Source: Stieleria sedimenti (GTDB lineage: Bacteria > Planctomycetota > Planctomycetia > Pirellulales > Pirellulaceae). From it: DNA of 57,496 bases. The stretch covers positions 1-57,496 of the forward strand of contig NZ_JANZKV010000112.1 in the NCBI RefSeq assembly GCF_025060895.1. Reading direction: 5' to 3'. Below the pieces are notes generated by a model. It was not told where the DNA came from, searched no databases, and was given only the letters and a program-made list of their open reading frames with translations. Positions 17,050-26,970 of this stretch are shown here, in pieces (the stretch's first letter is position 1; each line of letters starts with the position of its first letter). The position numbers were made by a program, and so were the translations under genes.

Positions 17050-19326
17050 TCAGTGGGTTGAGGCGGATGAGGCTTTGCCGATCGCCACGGCACAGTCCTT
17101 GAAACTCGGTTGCCGTGAATGGGGATCGAAGTGCCGCAGTGTCAATTCATTGACGATGTCGTAGTGCATCGGGATGAACGCTTGATTTCGTTGGACGGTG
17201 GGCGTGACCATCGCGGTGACGAAAACTTCGCCTCGACGCGAACGCACCGACACCCTGTCGCCGTTGTGAACGCCGATCAAACTGGCGTCGGTCGGATGGA
17301 TTTCGACATACGGCCGCTCGGGATAGAGCTTGCGCAGCACCTTGCTCTTGCTGGTCCGGGTTTGCGTGTGCCATTGGCTGACCGTGCCACGACCGGACAT
17401 CAGCAGAATCGGGTAGTCTTGGTCCGGCGGCTCCGGCATCGGAGTGATGTTGTCAACGATCAACCGCGCCTTGGCATCCGGATGGCAGAACGATCCGTCG
17501 GCAAACAATCGACGTTCCTGGGGCGGCGTTGCGTGTGCCGCCGCGTCTTCACGCGACCACGGCCACTGGATGCCGCCGCATTGATCCAGCTGTCGATAAC
17601 CTTTGATTCCGCTGATGTCACAGGGACGGCCTTCGCTGGCCGCTTGCATTTTTTCGAACACGGCTTCGGGGTGTGTCCAATCGGCAAACATGTCTTCGAC
17701 GCCCCAGTAGGCGGCGATGGCACGAAAGATCTGGAAATCCGCCAACGCTTCGCCGGGGGCTTTACGGACTTTTTTGAGCAACCCGTAACGCCGTTCGCTG
17801 TTGATGAACGTGCCTTCTTTTTCGCCCCAACCCGCCGCCGGCAACACCAGATCGGCGTGTTGTGCGGTTGCGGTGGAGGTGTACATGTCTTGCACCACCA
17901 AGAAATCGAGCTTGTCGAGCAACTCCTGGAAGTCGCCTCGGTCGATCCAGCTGTGAGCCGGGTTGGTGGCGATCACCCACAGCCCTTTGATTTCGTCGTT
18001 GCGGATCCCTTCGACGATTCGGTCGTAGGACCAACCTGTTTCCGTGGGGATCTTGTCAACATCGATCCCCAGGATGTCGGCGACACGCTGGCGATCTTCG
18101 GCCGATTCGAACTTGTGGTGGCCGAACAGGTTGGTCGTGCTGCTCCACAGTCGCGAACCCATCGCGTTGCACTGTCCGGTGATGCTGTTGGCCCCCGTTC
18201 CCGGACGCCCGATGTTGCCGGTGATCAAGGCGATGTTGATCATCGCCTGGGCGGTTCGCGTTCCCTCGTAACTTTGATTGACGCCCATCGTCCACCACAG
18301 CGACGCCGCCTTCGCCTGACCGATCGATTCGGCGGCGCGGCGAATCTCGTCGGCAGAGATGCCGGCAGCGGGGCCGACGGCGTCGGGGGTAAACGCTGCG
18401 ACGTGGGCGGCCAGTTCATCGTATCCGGTCGTGTGTGCCGCGATGAATTCGTGATCGATCAAATCGGATGCGATCAGATGCTGGGTGATCGCATACAGAA
18501 TTGCCAGATCATTTTTGGGACGCAGTTGCAAATGCTGGGTCGCGGCCATCGCCGTTTCGGTCCGGCGGGGATCCAGCACAATGATCTCGGGCGAATGGGG
18601 ATTGCGGAGCACGCGTTCCCACATGATCGGGTGCCCGATGCAGGGGTTTGCGCCCACGAAAACCAGACAATCGCTCTGTTGGAAATCGTCATAGCTGTAC
18701 GGAGGTGCGTCGAACCCGAACGACTCCTTGTACGCGGTCACGGCGGTTGCCATGCACTGCCGCGTGTTGCCGTCGCCGTGCAGCATTCCCATTGCGAACT
18801 TTGCCAGCGCGCCGAGGAACGCCATCTCTTCGCAAGGGATTTGCCCGGTGCTGAGGAACGCGACCGAGTCGTTGCCGTGTGCGGATTGGATGGCTTTGAA
18901 ACGCTCGGTAAAAGTCGTCAGTGCGGTGTCCCAATCGACACGTTTGAGTTCGCCATGGGAGTCGCGCAACAACGGATGCACCGCTCGGTCATCGGCGTCG
19001 AGCACCTCCAGGGCTTCCCACCCCTTGGGGCAAGCCATGCCCAGGTTGACCGGGTAATCGGTTTCGGGGGTCAACCCCACGGCTTGTCCGTCGCGGACGT
19101 GAAGCCGTAGTCCGCAACCGGTGGCGCAGTAACCGCAGGCGGCCACGGTGGTTGTTTCTGCCCGCAACGACTCGGGTGTCATCCCCAGCCCGTGATCGCC
19201 CGGGTTGAGCAGCAGTTCGCGTGTCATTTTGCCCGTGCGAGCCTGCAGCAGCTGGGGAAGCTCAAACGACTTCGGGCGACGCTCTTGGTTCACTTGCGTC
19301 AATGATTTGGGGGTTCCAATGCTCAT
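17050..19326 (-). CDS. nasA: Assimilatory nitrate reductase catalytic subunit
   Basis: A 758-residue molybdopterin oxidoreductase that reduces nitrate to nitrite. C64, C67, C71 and C99 bind the N-terminal [4Fe-4S] cluster. C191 in [10 protein letters not shown] is at the position of the Mo-ligand cysteine of the Nas/Nap group. Further landmarks are [38 protein letters not shown] and the C-terminal molydopterin-dinucleotide domain with [20 protein letters not shown]. No twin-arginine signal is visible, so it should be cytoplasmic. It lacks the C-terminal BFD-type [2Fe-2S] extension of some NasA proteins. Together with the membrane-anchored Fe-S protein encoded just upstream, this suggests an unusual electron supply. 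Confidence 0.9.
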   Translation of the reverse strand: MSIGTPKSLTQVNQERRPKSFELPQLLQARTGKMTRELLLNPGDHGLGMTPESLRAETTTVAACGYCATGCGLRLHVRDGQAVGLTPETDYPVNLGMACPKGWEALEVLDADDRAVHPLLRDSHGELKRVDWDTALTTFTERFKAIQSAHGNDSVAFLSTGQIPCEEMAFLGALAKFAMGMLHGDGNTRQCMATAVTAYKESFGFDAPPYSYDDFQQSDCLVFVGANPCIGHPIMWERVLRNPHSPEIIVLDPRRTETAMAATQHLQLRPKNDLAILYAITQHLIASDLIDHEFIAAHTTGYDELAAHVAAFTPDAVGPAAGISADEIRRAAESIGQAKAASLWWTMGVNQSYEGTRTAQAMINIALITGNIGRPGTGANSITGQCNAMGSRLWSSTTNLFGHHKFESAEDRQRVADILGIDVDKIPTETGWSYDRIVEGIRNDEIKGLWVIATNPAHSWIDRGDFQELLDKLDFLVVQDMYTSTATAQHADLVLPAAGWGEKEGTFINSERRYGLLKKVRKAPGEALADFQIFRAIAAYWGVEDMFADWTHPEAVFEKMQAASEGRPCDISGIKGYRQLDQCGGIQWPWSREDAAAHATPPQERRLFADGSFCHPDAKARLIVDNITPMPEPPDQDYPILLMSGRGTVSQWHTQTRTSKSKVLRKLYPERPYVEIHPTDASLIGVHNGDRVSVRSRRGEVFVTAMVTPTVQRNQAFIPMHYDIVNELTLRHFDPHSRQPSFKDCAVAIGKASSASTH

Positions 19327-19338
19327 TGCGGTGGTCTC

Positions 19339-21051
19339 TTAAAGTGTGCCCGGCATGCGGTCGTAAACAACGCTTTGGAAGTACAGCAGACGTTCCAGGT
19401 TTTCGCCGGCGATCCAAACTGCGGCCGACAGTGCGGCGCAGACCGCACCGGCCGTGGGCAAGAACGGACACAAGACGAACGCCAGTCCGGCCAGCAGGGT
19501 GGCGACGACGGCACTGAAGTTTCTCATCCGCAACGTCTCACCGAGATGCTGATGCACCAGCCGCCGAGAACGCCGGTCATAGGGATCCTCGGAACCGTCA
19601 GGGACGCGATACAGCCGACGTTCACGCGTCCATTTCCACCAGCCGGCAGCCGCGCCGGCCAAAGACAACAGCGAGGCGGTGACGCCGAACCCGGCAAACG
19701 CGAAGATGACCGCCGCGATGATCGGTCCACAGGTCAGCGACGTGCCGAAGAAACGCGGCAACGTTCGGACGCTGCGCCAGGGGCGCCGCTTGGTCGCGAT
19801 GTAGATCATCGCGCTGCAATACAACCCGGCCAGCCCGACCGGAATCGAGGCGACCAGCAACGCCCGCCCGGCCCAGGCGGGGATCCAATCGGTCGGAATC
19901 CATTGCTGAATCGATGTCGGGATCCAGTCCCAAACCACGGGCAGCAACAACAGCGCGATGGCACCCGCCAGCAGCCCCATGAATTTGCCCAGGACGACGG
20001 CTTCGCGACTGAGCCAACTGGTTTTTAGACCCAAAAACACACGCCACATGCGAAGCGGTTGTCCGAGGTGCAGCGGTGCGATCCCGAGCCCGATGTTGCC
20101 GATCGCGAACGACGCCAGCGCCGCGGCGATCGGCACCGAGCCTGGCACGCTGATTCCCAAAGCAGTCAACACCACGGTGGACAGCGATTCGGCGATCAGA
20201 ATGCCGACGGCGATCTGTGTCGCGACCAGCATCACGGCCAACGGCCAATGACTTTCGGCAACCTCGTCGACGTTCTCGTCCTGGGGACGTGTCCGTGCGG
20301 GATCGAGCGATGATTCGGCAACGTAGCGTGTGGTCGGTCGGGTGATGTTCGACGACGGTGATGAGGGGACGAGCGTGTCTTGTCCGGCAACTTCGACCTC
20401 CCCGGTGGGAACAACGGTGATGCGAATCGCCTCGTTCGGACAGGATTGAACGCAGGCCGGTGCTTCACCAACGCTCAATCGTTGATGGCACATGTCGCAC
20501 TTGCGAACGATGCCCAAGCGATCGCTGTACTGCGGCACCTCGTAGGGGCACATCATCGTGCAGTATTTGCAACCGATGCATTGGTCGTCCAAGTGGCGAA
20601 CGATCCCCGTGACCGGGTCCTTGTCATAGGCCTTGACCGGGCAACCGTTCAGGCATCCGGGGTCTTCGCAGTGGTGGCAGGCGGTGGTGACATGTTGGAT
20701 CGCGGCGGCGTCGGCATCATCGGGATCGCCGATCAGCAGCGTTCCGACTCGCCGCCAGGATTCGTCTTCCTCCAATCCGTTCAGCGTGTGGCACGCCACC
20801 ACGCAGGCTTTGCATCCGCTGCACGCATTCAGATCGACTTCGAAGGCGAATTGTTCGTTCGGTCCCGGGGCCGTCGCGGGCAACAGGCTGCGATAGTATT
20901 TTTCCTGTGCCGGTGCGGTCGCCGTGCCGGAAGACTCGTGGTCGGTGTGCCAGTCGCTGAACTGTTCGGCGGCACTGAGTTGTTGTTGCTCGTGCAGCAG
21001 TTGCCCGACCAGTTCGGGTTGTCGGTTGACGACGGGAAGCATAGTGCTCAT
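19339..21051 (-). CDS. Fused DmsB-like ferredoxin and DmsC-like membrane anchor
   Basis: A 570-residue fusion. Residues 70-210 hold sixteen cysteines for four [4Fe-4S] clusters (77/80/83/87, 125/128/133/137, 158/161/164/168, 185/188/200/204), the layout of DmsB/NarH-type subunits. From about residue 268 to the end there are about eight hydrophobic helices of the DmsC family type (start SHWPLAVMLVATQI, later LGIAPLHLGQPLRMWR and LKTSWLSREA). DmsBC normally passes electrons from menaquinol to a molybdenum subunit. Here the gene lies 12 bases upstream of the nitrate reductase gene, so it may supply quinol electrons to it. An N-terminal 65-residue extension has no recognised domain. Confidence 0.82.
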   Translation of the reverse strand: MSTMLPVVNRQPELVGQLLHEQQQLSAAEQFSDWHTDHESSGTATAPAQEKYYRSLLPATAPGPNEQFAFEVDLNACSGCKACVVACHTLNGLEEDESWRRVGTLLIGDPDDADAAAIQHVTTACHHCEDPGCLNGCPVKAYDKDPVTGIVRHLDDQCIGCKYCTMMCPYEVPQYSDRLGIVRKCDMCHQRLSVGEAPACVQSCPNEAIRITVVPTGEVEVAGQDTLVPSSPSSNITRPTTRYVAESSLDPARTRPQDENVDEVAESHWPLAVMLVATQIAVGILIAESLSTVVLTALGISVPGSVPIAAALASFAIGNIGLGIAPLHLGQPLRMWRVFLGLKTSWLSREAVVLGKFMGLLAGAIALLLLPVVWDWIPTSIQQWIPTDWIPAWAGRALLVASIPVGLAGLYCSAMIYIATKRRPWRSVRTLPRFFGTSLTCGPIIAAVIFAFAGFGVTASLLSLAGAAAGWWKWTRERRLYRVPDGSEDPYDRRSRRLVHQHLGETLRMRNFSAVVATLLAGLAFVLCPFLPTAGAVCAALSAAVWIAGENLERLLYFQSVVYDRMPGTL

Positions 21052-21066
21052 TGCGTTTTTCTTCCC

Positions 21067-21927
21067 TTACAGCAACAACGTCAGGATGTTCGTCATGCGA
21101 TCTTGTTCGAAAAACGGGATCGCGACACCTTTGCACGGGGATCCACCGCGGAAGGGACGCCCCGAGTAAACGATGTCCGGATCCTCGCTGATCGTGGCGA
21201 CACCGGACAGGTAGGCCAGGCCGGGAAGACTGCCTTCCAACGGCACGGTCTGATCGATCTCGTACATCAGTGATTGTTCCAGGCGTTGATACGCGCGCGA
21301 TTCCAACAGCAAGTGGTCCTCGACGCACCGCCAGACCTCGTATCCGCGTGCGATCGGAGCGGAGTCGGAGCTGATCAGAACGGCCGCCGCCAGAAAGTCT
21401 TCGCCGCAGACCGGAATGCCGACCGCGACTTGCAACGATTCGGCGGACGCACCGGCGGCACGCAGGAAACCCGGATGACTGGGAAGGTTGTCGTGGATGA
21501 CAAAACTGAGGTTGCGCCAAACCTGTCCGGGCAATCCCATGCCCTTTTCGAAACGCACGAACGAGCTGACGTTTTGGAATCGATCCAGCGGGCCGTAATA
21601 GCCCTGCGTGAGGTTCAGGTCATCAAATTCTCCGATCGGCTGCCAGATCTCCATGGCCCCGACGGTATCGTCGTGGGCGTTGCCGACCCAAACGATCACC
21701 GAAGCGATTTCTTCGGAGCGATAGATGGGGACGCACATCGCGACCGCATCCGCTTCGCCATCGACGGACTGTTTGATCGTGGGCAGTCCCGTCTCGATCG
21801 AGGCGGCGATCGCGCGATCGGCGACCGGGATCGAGCAACTCGGTGGCGAACCGCTGTCGCCGATTTCCGACACGATCATGTTGGTCAAGAACGAATGATT
21901 GGATGTGGCTGTGATCATAGTGTTCAT
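21067..21927 (-). CDS. GAF domain protein of the nitrate operon
   Basis: A 286-residue soluble protein with no DNA-binding or output domain visible. A GAF domain spans about residues 105-215: FEKGMGLPGQVWRN, LRAAGASAESLQVAVGIPV and AAAVLISSD follow the family pattern. The first 95 residues (DAVAMCVPIYRSEEIASVIVWVG) may be a second, diverged GAF-like fold. It sits between the second ABC ATPase and the DmsBC-like gene with 12- and 15-base gaps. I infer a sensory role, perhaps binding nitrate, nitrite or a redox cofactor. An accessory or assembly factor is an alternative. Confidence 0.65.
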   Translation of the reverse strand: MNTMITATSNHSFLTNMIVSEIGDSGSPPSCSIPVADRAIAASIETGLPTIKQSVDGEADAVAMCVPIYRSEEIASVIVWVGNAHDDTVGAMEIWQPIGEFDDLNLTQGYYGPLDRFQNVSSFVRFEKGMGLPGQVWRNLSFVIHDNLPSHPGFLRAAGASAESLQVAVGIPVCGEDFLAAAVLISSDSAPIARGYEVWRCVEDHLLLESRAYQRLEQSLMYEIDQTVPLEGSLPGLAYLSGVATISEDPDIVYSGRPFRGGSPCKGVAIPFFEQDRMTNILTLLL

Positions 21928-21939
21928 ACCGGTTCGCGA

Positions 21940-22791
21940 TTAAACGCCGACCGCTTGGGGCTCCTGTTCGGCCAGCTTTTTCGCTTCCAACGCTTCCGCA
22001 TCGGCTTTTAACTTCTTGTGGTCTTGGTCCTCGAGGAACTGAATCATGTCGCCCCGCAAGTCGTAGTACTGGGGATGATCGAGGACTTCGGCACGGATCC
22101 GCGGCCTGTCGAACGGCATTTCAAACACCTTGCCGACGCGTGCCCGCGGACCGTTGGTCATCATCACGACCCTATCGCTCATGAACAGCGCTTCGTCGAC
22201 ATCGTGCGTGATCATCAACGTGGTGACTTTGTCGCGGACGAGGATCTCCAACAGAATTTCTTGCAGTTCCATCCGGGTGAGCGAGTCGAGCATTCCGAAC
22301 GGTTCGTCCAGCAGCAACATCTTCGGTTTCAGGGCAAACGCCCGCGCGATCCCGACACGTTGCTGCATGCCCTGGCTGAGTGCCGAGGCTCGTGTGTGAA
22401 GGCTGTTGCCGAGGCCGACCAGGGTCAGGTAGTAGCCGGCAATGTCATGTCGCTGGGCTTTGGTGCCGTGCGGATAAACCTGGTTGACGCCCAGCAGCAC
22501 GTTCTCCATGGCCGTCATCCATGGCATCAAGCAAGGCGATTGAAAGACCACGCCACGGTCCGGACCCGGCCCTTCGATTTCGTGGCCGTCGATGACGATG
22601 CCGCCGTCGGTGATCGGGTTGAGTCCGGCGGTCATGGTCAACACAGTGCTTTTGCCGCACCCGGAATGGCCGAGCAGACAGATATACTCGCCTTTCGCCA
22701 TGTTTAAGTTGAATTCTTCGACAATGACCGCGGGCCCGTTGGGCGTGTCGTAGGTCTTGCCGAGACGAAACATTTCTACATAACCGGCCAT
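21940..22791 (-). CDS. nrtD: Nitrate ABC transporter ATP-binding protein
   Basis: A 283-residue ATPase with Walker [10 protein letters not shown]-loop region [20 protein letters not shown], signature [15 protein letters not shown] (Gln in place of the usual Gly) and Walker [13 protein letters not shown] with [10 protein letters not shown]. The opening [20 protein letters not shown] and the [13 protein letters not shown] stretch resemble cyanobacterial NrtC/NrtD. The charged C-terminal tail (about 240-283) is specific to this protein. It is separated from the preceding ATPase gene by a 246-base gap holding an inverted repeat. Confidence 0.85.
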   Translation of the reverse strand: MAGYVEMFRLGKTYDTPNGPAVIVEEFNLNMAKGEYICLLGHSGCGKSTVLTMTAGLNPITDGGIVIDGHEIEGPGPDRGVVFQSPCLMPWMTAMENVLLGVNQVYPHGTKAQRHDIAGYYLTLVGLGNSLHTRASALSQGMQQRVGIARAFALKPKMLLLDEPFGMLDSLTRMELQEILLEILVRDKVTTLMITHDVDEALFMSDRVVMMTNGPRARVGKVFEMPFDRPRIRAEVLDHPQYYDLRGDMIQFLEDQDHKKLKADAEALEAKKLAEQEPQAVGV

Positions 22792-22899
22792 GGATCCGCC
22801 TTCGTTGAGCTTGATGTTGTCTGTGTTGGTGTGTGGAAGGAGTCAAGCCGGTTCGGGGCCGGATGACAGGCGGGAAACCTTTCCCGCGGGTGTCCGCCC

Positions 22900-23031
22900 A
22901 ATGCCACTTACTTTGGCACGACAGGCGTTAGCGGCACGGCGCGAGCCGTCCGGTTTGACCGTGAAAGACCGGAGGGCTCGCGCCCTGCCGCTAACAAAAG
23001 TTCCCCGTTTGGCGTCAAAGTAAGTGGCATT
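22900..23031. repeat. Nested inverted repeat inside the nitrate operon
   Basis: The outer arms AATGCCACTTACTTTG (22900-22915) and its perfect complement (23016-23031) are 16 bp. The inner arms (22927-22954 and 22968-22995) are built on GTTAGCGGCACGGCGCGAGC and its near-complement. The inner part is the same family as the repeats at 36279-36306 and 55433-55503. A short separate hairpin (GCGGGAAA-CC-TTTCCCGC, 22870-22887) lies beside it. Because the element splits the operon, it may shape the relative amounts of the two ATPases. Confidence 0.8.
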
Positions 23032-23037
23032 AATGGG

Positions 23038-23970
23038 TTAACCGGCCCGTCCGCGCGGGACTCGCAGACTGCGCGGTTGTAGGTCGGGTAACTCGATCGG
23101 CGACGCTTCGGTCGCCAACGCTTCGTCGTCACGCGACTTTTGCCGCACCGCGACCAGATAATTGGTGACCGCGTTCCGCAAGCCCTTGAAGGTCTCGTTG
23201 TGGTTCAGCGCGGTCTTGTCTCTGGGGCGTTCCAACTCCACGGAAAACGCCGGACCCAGCGATGCGTTGGGCCCCGGATTCAAGGGGACAATCCGATCGG
23301 CCAACAAGATCGCTTCGTCGACGTCGTTGGTGATCAGCAAGCATGTTTGCCGCTCTTCTTCCCAGATCTTGAGGATCTCTTCTTGCAGCACGCTGCGGGT
23401 CAGAGCATCGAGGGCGGACAGCGGTTCATCGAGCAACAGAACATTGGGTTTCATCGCCAGGGTTCGTGCCAGCGACACCCGTTGTCGCATCCCGCCGGAC
23501 AACTCATGCGGTCGACGATGTACGGCGTGAGACAGGCCGACCATTTCGACGAATTTTTCAACATGATCGCGTCGTTCACCGCGCGACCAATGCTTGAACA
23601 CTCGATCGACCGACAGGGCGATGTTGCCGCGAACGGTCAACCAGGGCAGCAGCGAATAGTTTTGGAACACGATGCCGCGTTCTTGGCTCGGCCCCTTGAT
23701 GACTTCGTTGTTCATCACGATCTCGCCACTGTCCGGCATCTCAAGTCCGGCCAGCAACTTCGTCAACGTTGTTTTTCCGCTGCCGGAGAAACCGACGATC
23801 GCCAGAAACTCGCCCTTGCGCAGATTCAGATTGATGTTGCTGAGTACTTCGTTGCGGGTCACACCACTCCCATACCCTTTACAGACCGCCCGCATGGAAA
23901 TCAACGGGTCGGGCGGCGCGGGTCTGGCGATCGCTTTGGATCGAGGCCGATCAAGAACTGCGACGCTCAT
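23038..23970 (-). CDS. Nitrate ABC transporter ATP-binding protein (NrtC/TauB-like)
   Basis: A 310-residue ATPase with Walker A GFSGSGKT, Q-loop IVFQNYSLLPWLTVRGNIAL, signature LSGGMRQRVSLARTL, and Walker B NVLLLDEPLSALD with the histidine position replaced: the usual THD reads LLITNDVDEAI, so the switch His is Asn. That would be unusual for an active ATPase if the reading is right. ATG 23970 was preferred over a GTG at 24030 that overlaps the permease gene. The ligand of the transporter is inferred from neighbours. It lacks the NrtA-like C-terminal domain that cyanobacterial NrtC carries. Confidence 0.82.
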   Translation of the reverse strand: MSVAVLDRPRSKAIARPAPPDPLISMRAVCKGYGSGVTRNEVLSNINLNLRKGEFLAIVGFSGSGKTTLTKLLAGLEMPDSGEIVMNNEVIKGPSQERGIVFQNYSLLPWLTVRGNIALSVDRVFKHWSRGERRDHVEKFVEMVGLSHAVHRRPHELSGGMRQRVSLARTLAMKPNVLLLDEPLSALDALTRSVLQEEILKIWEEERQTCLLITNDVDEAILLADRIVPLNPGPNASLGPAFSVELERPRDKTALNHNETFKGLRNAVTNYLVAVRQKSRDDEALATEASPIELPDLQPRSLRVPRGRAG

Positions 23971-24010
23971 CGTTTTTCTGGGGTGTGAGGATTCGTGAGA
24001 AAAGAAATTG

Positions 24011-25126
24011 TTAGGCGGCTTGCGGGTCACCGAAGCTGACCAGGTTCCGCATGAAGATCATGATTCGATCGAGCACCAGCCCGATCAAACCGATGATGAT
24101 CACGCTGAACGCGATGCGGGCGTAGGTCTGGCTGCTGCCGTTTTGGAACTCGTCCCAGACAAACTTGCCCAGACCGGGATTCTGGGCCAGCATGTCGGCG
24201 GCGATCAACACCATCCAACCGACACCCAAACTGATCCGCAGTCCTGCGAACATCAGCGGCAAACTGGCCGGCAGAATGATCTTGAACAGTTGTTGGCTCC
24301 AGGAAAGTTTCAGCACGCGAGCCACGTTCATGTAGTCCTTGTCGACGCTTGCCACGCCGAGCGTGGTGTTGACCAGCGTCGGCCACAAGGAACACAGCGA
24401 GACCGTGATCGCGGAAATCAGAAACGCTTTATCGAAAAAGTTGTCGCCGGGTTGGGTGCCGGAGTAGGCCCAGACGATGATCAGGAAAGCCAGTGGCAAC
24501 CAAGCCAGCGGGCTAACCGGTTTGAAGATTTGGATGAAGGGCGTCAGTGCCGCGTTGCACCAGGGGCTCATGCCGCAGAGCACGCCGATCGGGACGGCGA
24601 TCAACGTCGCGATGGCGAATCCGACGAACACGGTTTTCAAACTGGTGATGATCTGGTCGACGAACGTCGGGGCACTCGATGGACGGTAGTTGGCCGCTTG
24701 CACCGCTTTCTTTTTCAGCACCAAGGCGTTTGCCAGCAGCGTTTCCTTCCGCTCGCCGGTTGCCGATTCGGCCTGCTTCGTCACCGCGTTGGCTTGGGCG
24801 AGCAACGTGACCGCTTGCATCGTTTTTTCCTGCTTCACCTTCAGGTCTTCGGCACGCTGAGCCGAATGCATCGCGAACAGTTCCTTGCCGGCCGTCCAGG
24901 TGTCGGTCGGGCTGGGCAGCCGCATGCTGTCGGTGACCACCGTGCGTGCGGCAGCCGACCACAACAGCAGGAACACGGCGACGGCCGCGACCGGCAGGAC
25001 CACAAATTTCGCGATCCCTTTGAGTTGTTCTTTGACGTCTTCGCCGGCGAGCAGTCTGACGAACGGCTCCAGCGCGGGAAGCCCGGCAACGTCACAGAAC
25101 TTCAGTGCGTTTCCTCTCCAATTCAT
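24011..25126 (-). CDS. nrtB: Nitrate ABC transporter permease
   Basis: A 371-residue BPD-type permease. It has a first membrane helix at about 34-54, then a charged helical insert of about 85 residues (75-160, rich in Ala, Lys, Glu and Gln) that is longer than in cyanobacterial NrtB (about 280 residues). Five further membrane helices follow. The EAA loop is in NVARVLKLSWSQQLFKIILP and is followed by AGLRISLGVGWMVLIAADML, the NrtB/SsuC pattern. ATG 25126 was chosen because the sequence upstream is a hairpin-bearing gap. The insert could form a periplasmic stalk; this is inference. Confidence 0.85.
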   Translation of the reverse strand: MNWRGNALKFCDVAGLPALEPFVRLLAGEDVKEQLKGIAKFVVLPVAAVAVFLLLWSAAARTVVTDSMRLPSPTDTWTAGKELFAMHSAQRAEDLKVKQEKTMQAVTLLAQANAVTKQAESATGERKETLLANALVLKKKAVQAANYRPSSAPTFVDQIITSLKTVFVGFAIATLIAVPIGVLCGMSPWCNAALTPFIQIFKPVSPLAWLPLAFLIIVWAYSGTQPGDNFFDKAFLISAITVSLCSLWPTLVNTTLGVASVDKDYMNVARVLKLSWSQQLFKIILPASLPLMFAGLRISLGVGWMVLIAADMLAQNPGLGKFVWDEFQNGSSQTYARIAFSVIIIGLIGLVLDRIMIFMRNLVSFGDPQAA

Positions 25127-25191
25127 ACGATTCGCTACAAGGTGGTTGGGTGTAGGAGTGTGGGATGGTTTCTGCGTTCGGGATCCACGGC

Positions 25192-25231
25192 CGGGTCGGA
25201 CGTCTGGCACCGGACCGAGACGTCCGACCCG
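25192..25231. terminator. Hairpin between nrtA and nrtB
   Basis: CGGGTCGGACGTCT (25192-25205) and its perfect complement (25218-25231) form a 14-bp stem with a 12-base loop, in the 218-base gap between the two genes. Such stems often lower expression downstream of a binding-protein gene, or protect its mRNA end. No T-tract is seen, so read-through is likely. No other feature was seen in the gap. Confidence 0.5.
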
Positions 25232-25344
25232 AATGGCCGCTTCCCGAACATGCAACGGCGAGGCGGTCACCGCGGCATGCACATTTCAAGGGCTTGGCCG
25301 GCGCGACCGACGTCCGTGCCACGTCGATCGCGCCGAGGGGTAAT

Positions 25345-26847
25345 TCACTGCTTCGCCAGCGATTCGGGATCCTTATTGCCGATCTCAAATCCGTTGACGT
25401 AGCCGACCGGGTCTTTGGCGTCGTATCGGGTGCCATCGATGAACTCCGTCGTCGCAGCCCGGTAGCCGTCGTAGTCCTCTGCGGGAAAGTCTTCGGCAGA
25501 CGCCTTGCCCTCGGCGACCAACATCGCCGCGGCCTGGCGATAGATTTCCGGTTTGTAGATCTCTTTGGCCGTTTCCGCGTACCAACTCGCGGGCTTGCCT
25601 TCGGTGATCTGGCCCCACCGCCGCATCTGCGTCAAGAACCAGATGCAGTCGCTGTAGTGCGGGTAACTGGCGTAGTATTTAAAGAAGACGTTGAAGTCGG
25701 GCATCGGGCGGACGTCGGTTTCCTGGAAAACGAACGTGCCTGTCATGCTGTTGTCGATCACATCTTCGTCCGCTCCGACGTAATCTTTCCCCGACAGAAT
25801 CTTGGCGGCTTCTTGGCGGTTGACCAGCACGCCGTTCTCATCGGTTGCGTCGAGCCATTTGCCGGCGCGGATCAGAGCCTTGATCACCGCGAGGTGAGTG
25901 TTGGGGTGTTTTTCGTCCCACTCTTTGGTCACCCCGAATACTTTCTCGGGGTTGTTCTTCCAAATGTCATAGTTGGTGGTGACGGGAACCCCGATGCCTT
26001 TGACGACGGCTTGTTGATTCCACGGTTCGCCGACGCAGTAGCCGAGGATCGTCCCGGCTTCCAGCGTTGCGGGCATCTGGGGCGGCGGAGTGACCGACAG
26101 CAACACGTCGGCGTCGACGGTTCCTTGGATGTTTTCTTCGGTGTACATCCCCGGATGAATGCCCGCGGCGGCCAGCCAATATCGAATTTCGTAGTTGTGC
26201 GTGCTGACGGGGAAAACCATCCCCATGTTGAAGTCCTTCCCCTCTTGGTTGTATGAATCGACGATCGGTTTGAGCGAGGTCGCGGCAATCGGATGCGGCG
26301 GGGTTGCTGACTTCAGTGCCGGATCATTCTCCTGCATCTGTTCCCAGATTTCGTTGCTGACGGTGATCCCGTTGCCGTTGTAATCGAGGCTGTAGGCGGT
26401 GATCACGTGAGCTTGGGTGCCGAACCCGATGGTCGCACCGATCGGTTGGCCGGCCAACATGTGGGCGCCGTCGAGTTGGCCGTCGATCACTCGGTCCAGT
26501 AGGACTTTCCAGTTCGATTGAGCTTCGATTTCGACGTTCAGACCTTCTTCTTCGAAGTAACCCATCTCTTTCGCGATGACCAACGGGGCGCAGTCGGTCA
26601 GTTTGATGAAGCCGAATTTTAAGTTTGGTTTTTCGACGTCTAGAATTTCCATCACCGCCGCGCCGACTTCGGTGTCGTCGCCCGCGGTGGTTTCGAGTTT
26701 CGCCGCGGCGGCTTCCAGATCTTCCAGCGAAATCTCGGAATCAGAACAGCCGACCAGTAAGGTGCTGACCGAAATCAGCGTGAAGGAAAACAACGCGGCA
26801 CGAGACAGACGCCGCAAGCGTCGAGAGGGAACGGATTTCAAAGGCAC
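25345..26847 (-). CDS. nrtA: Nitrate ABC transporter substrate-binding lipoprotein
   Basis: A 500-residue periplasmic protein. The signal peptide ends in a lipobox (STLLVGC, Cys at residue 34), so it should be lipid-anchored. After an acidic linker (about 38-70) the NrtA/SsuA-type fold starts with [19 protein letters not shown]. Conserved stretches typical of NrtA are [37 protein letters not shown], and DRPMPDF-like [10 protein letters not shown] near residue 390. It is the first gene of the operon and the assignment to nitrate rests on NrtA-type motifs and on the downstream reductases. Confidence 0.88.
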   Translation of the reverse strand: MPLKSVPSRRLRRLSRAALFSFTLISVSTLLVGCSDSEISLEDLEAAAAKLETTAGDDTEVGAAVMEILDVEKPNLKFGFIKLTDCAPLVIAKEMGYFEEEGLNVEIEAQSNWKVLLDRVIDGQLDGAHMLAGQPIGATIGFGTQAHVITAYSLDYNGNGITVSNEIWEQMQENDPALKSATPPHPIAATSLKPIVDSYNQEGKDFNMGMVFPVSTHNYEIRYWLAAAGIHPGMYTEENIQGTVDADVLLSVTPPPQMPATLEAGTILGYCVGEPWNQQAVVKGIGVPVTTNYDIWKNNPEKVFGVTKEWDEKHPNTHLAVIKALIRAGKWLDATDENGVLVNRQEAAKILSGKDYVGADEDVIDNSMTGTFVFQETDVRPMPDFNVFFKYYASYPHYSDCIWFLTQMRRWGQITEGKPASWYAETAKEIYKPEIYRQAAAMLVAEGKASAEDFPAEDYDGYRAATTEFIDGTRYDAKDPVGYVNGFEIGNKDPESLAKQ

Positions 26848-26970
26848 TTGGATAAGCTCCGAGGGGAGAATCGTGGAAAAGGTGTGGCATTTTCCGATTC
26901 AGCCGCGCTTGGCATCGATGGGGTGAATCAGAGACACGGGATTGCTGCATCGTCTGTCGGGATGGGCGAG

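Noticed and set aside
15205-19110. Long plus-strand frames opposite nirA and nasA
   Set aside because: They mirror well-recognised genes on the minus strand and have no domain of their own.
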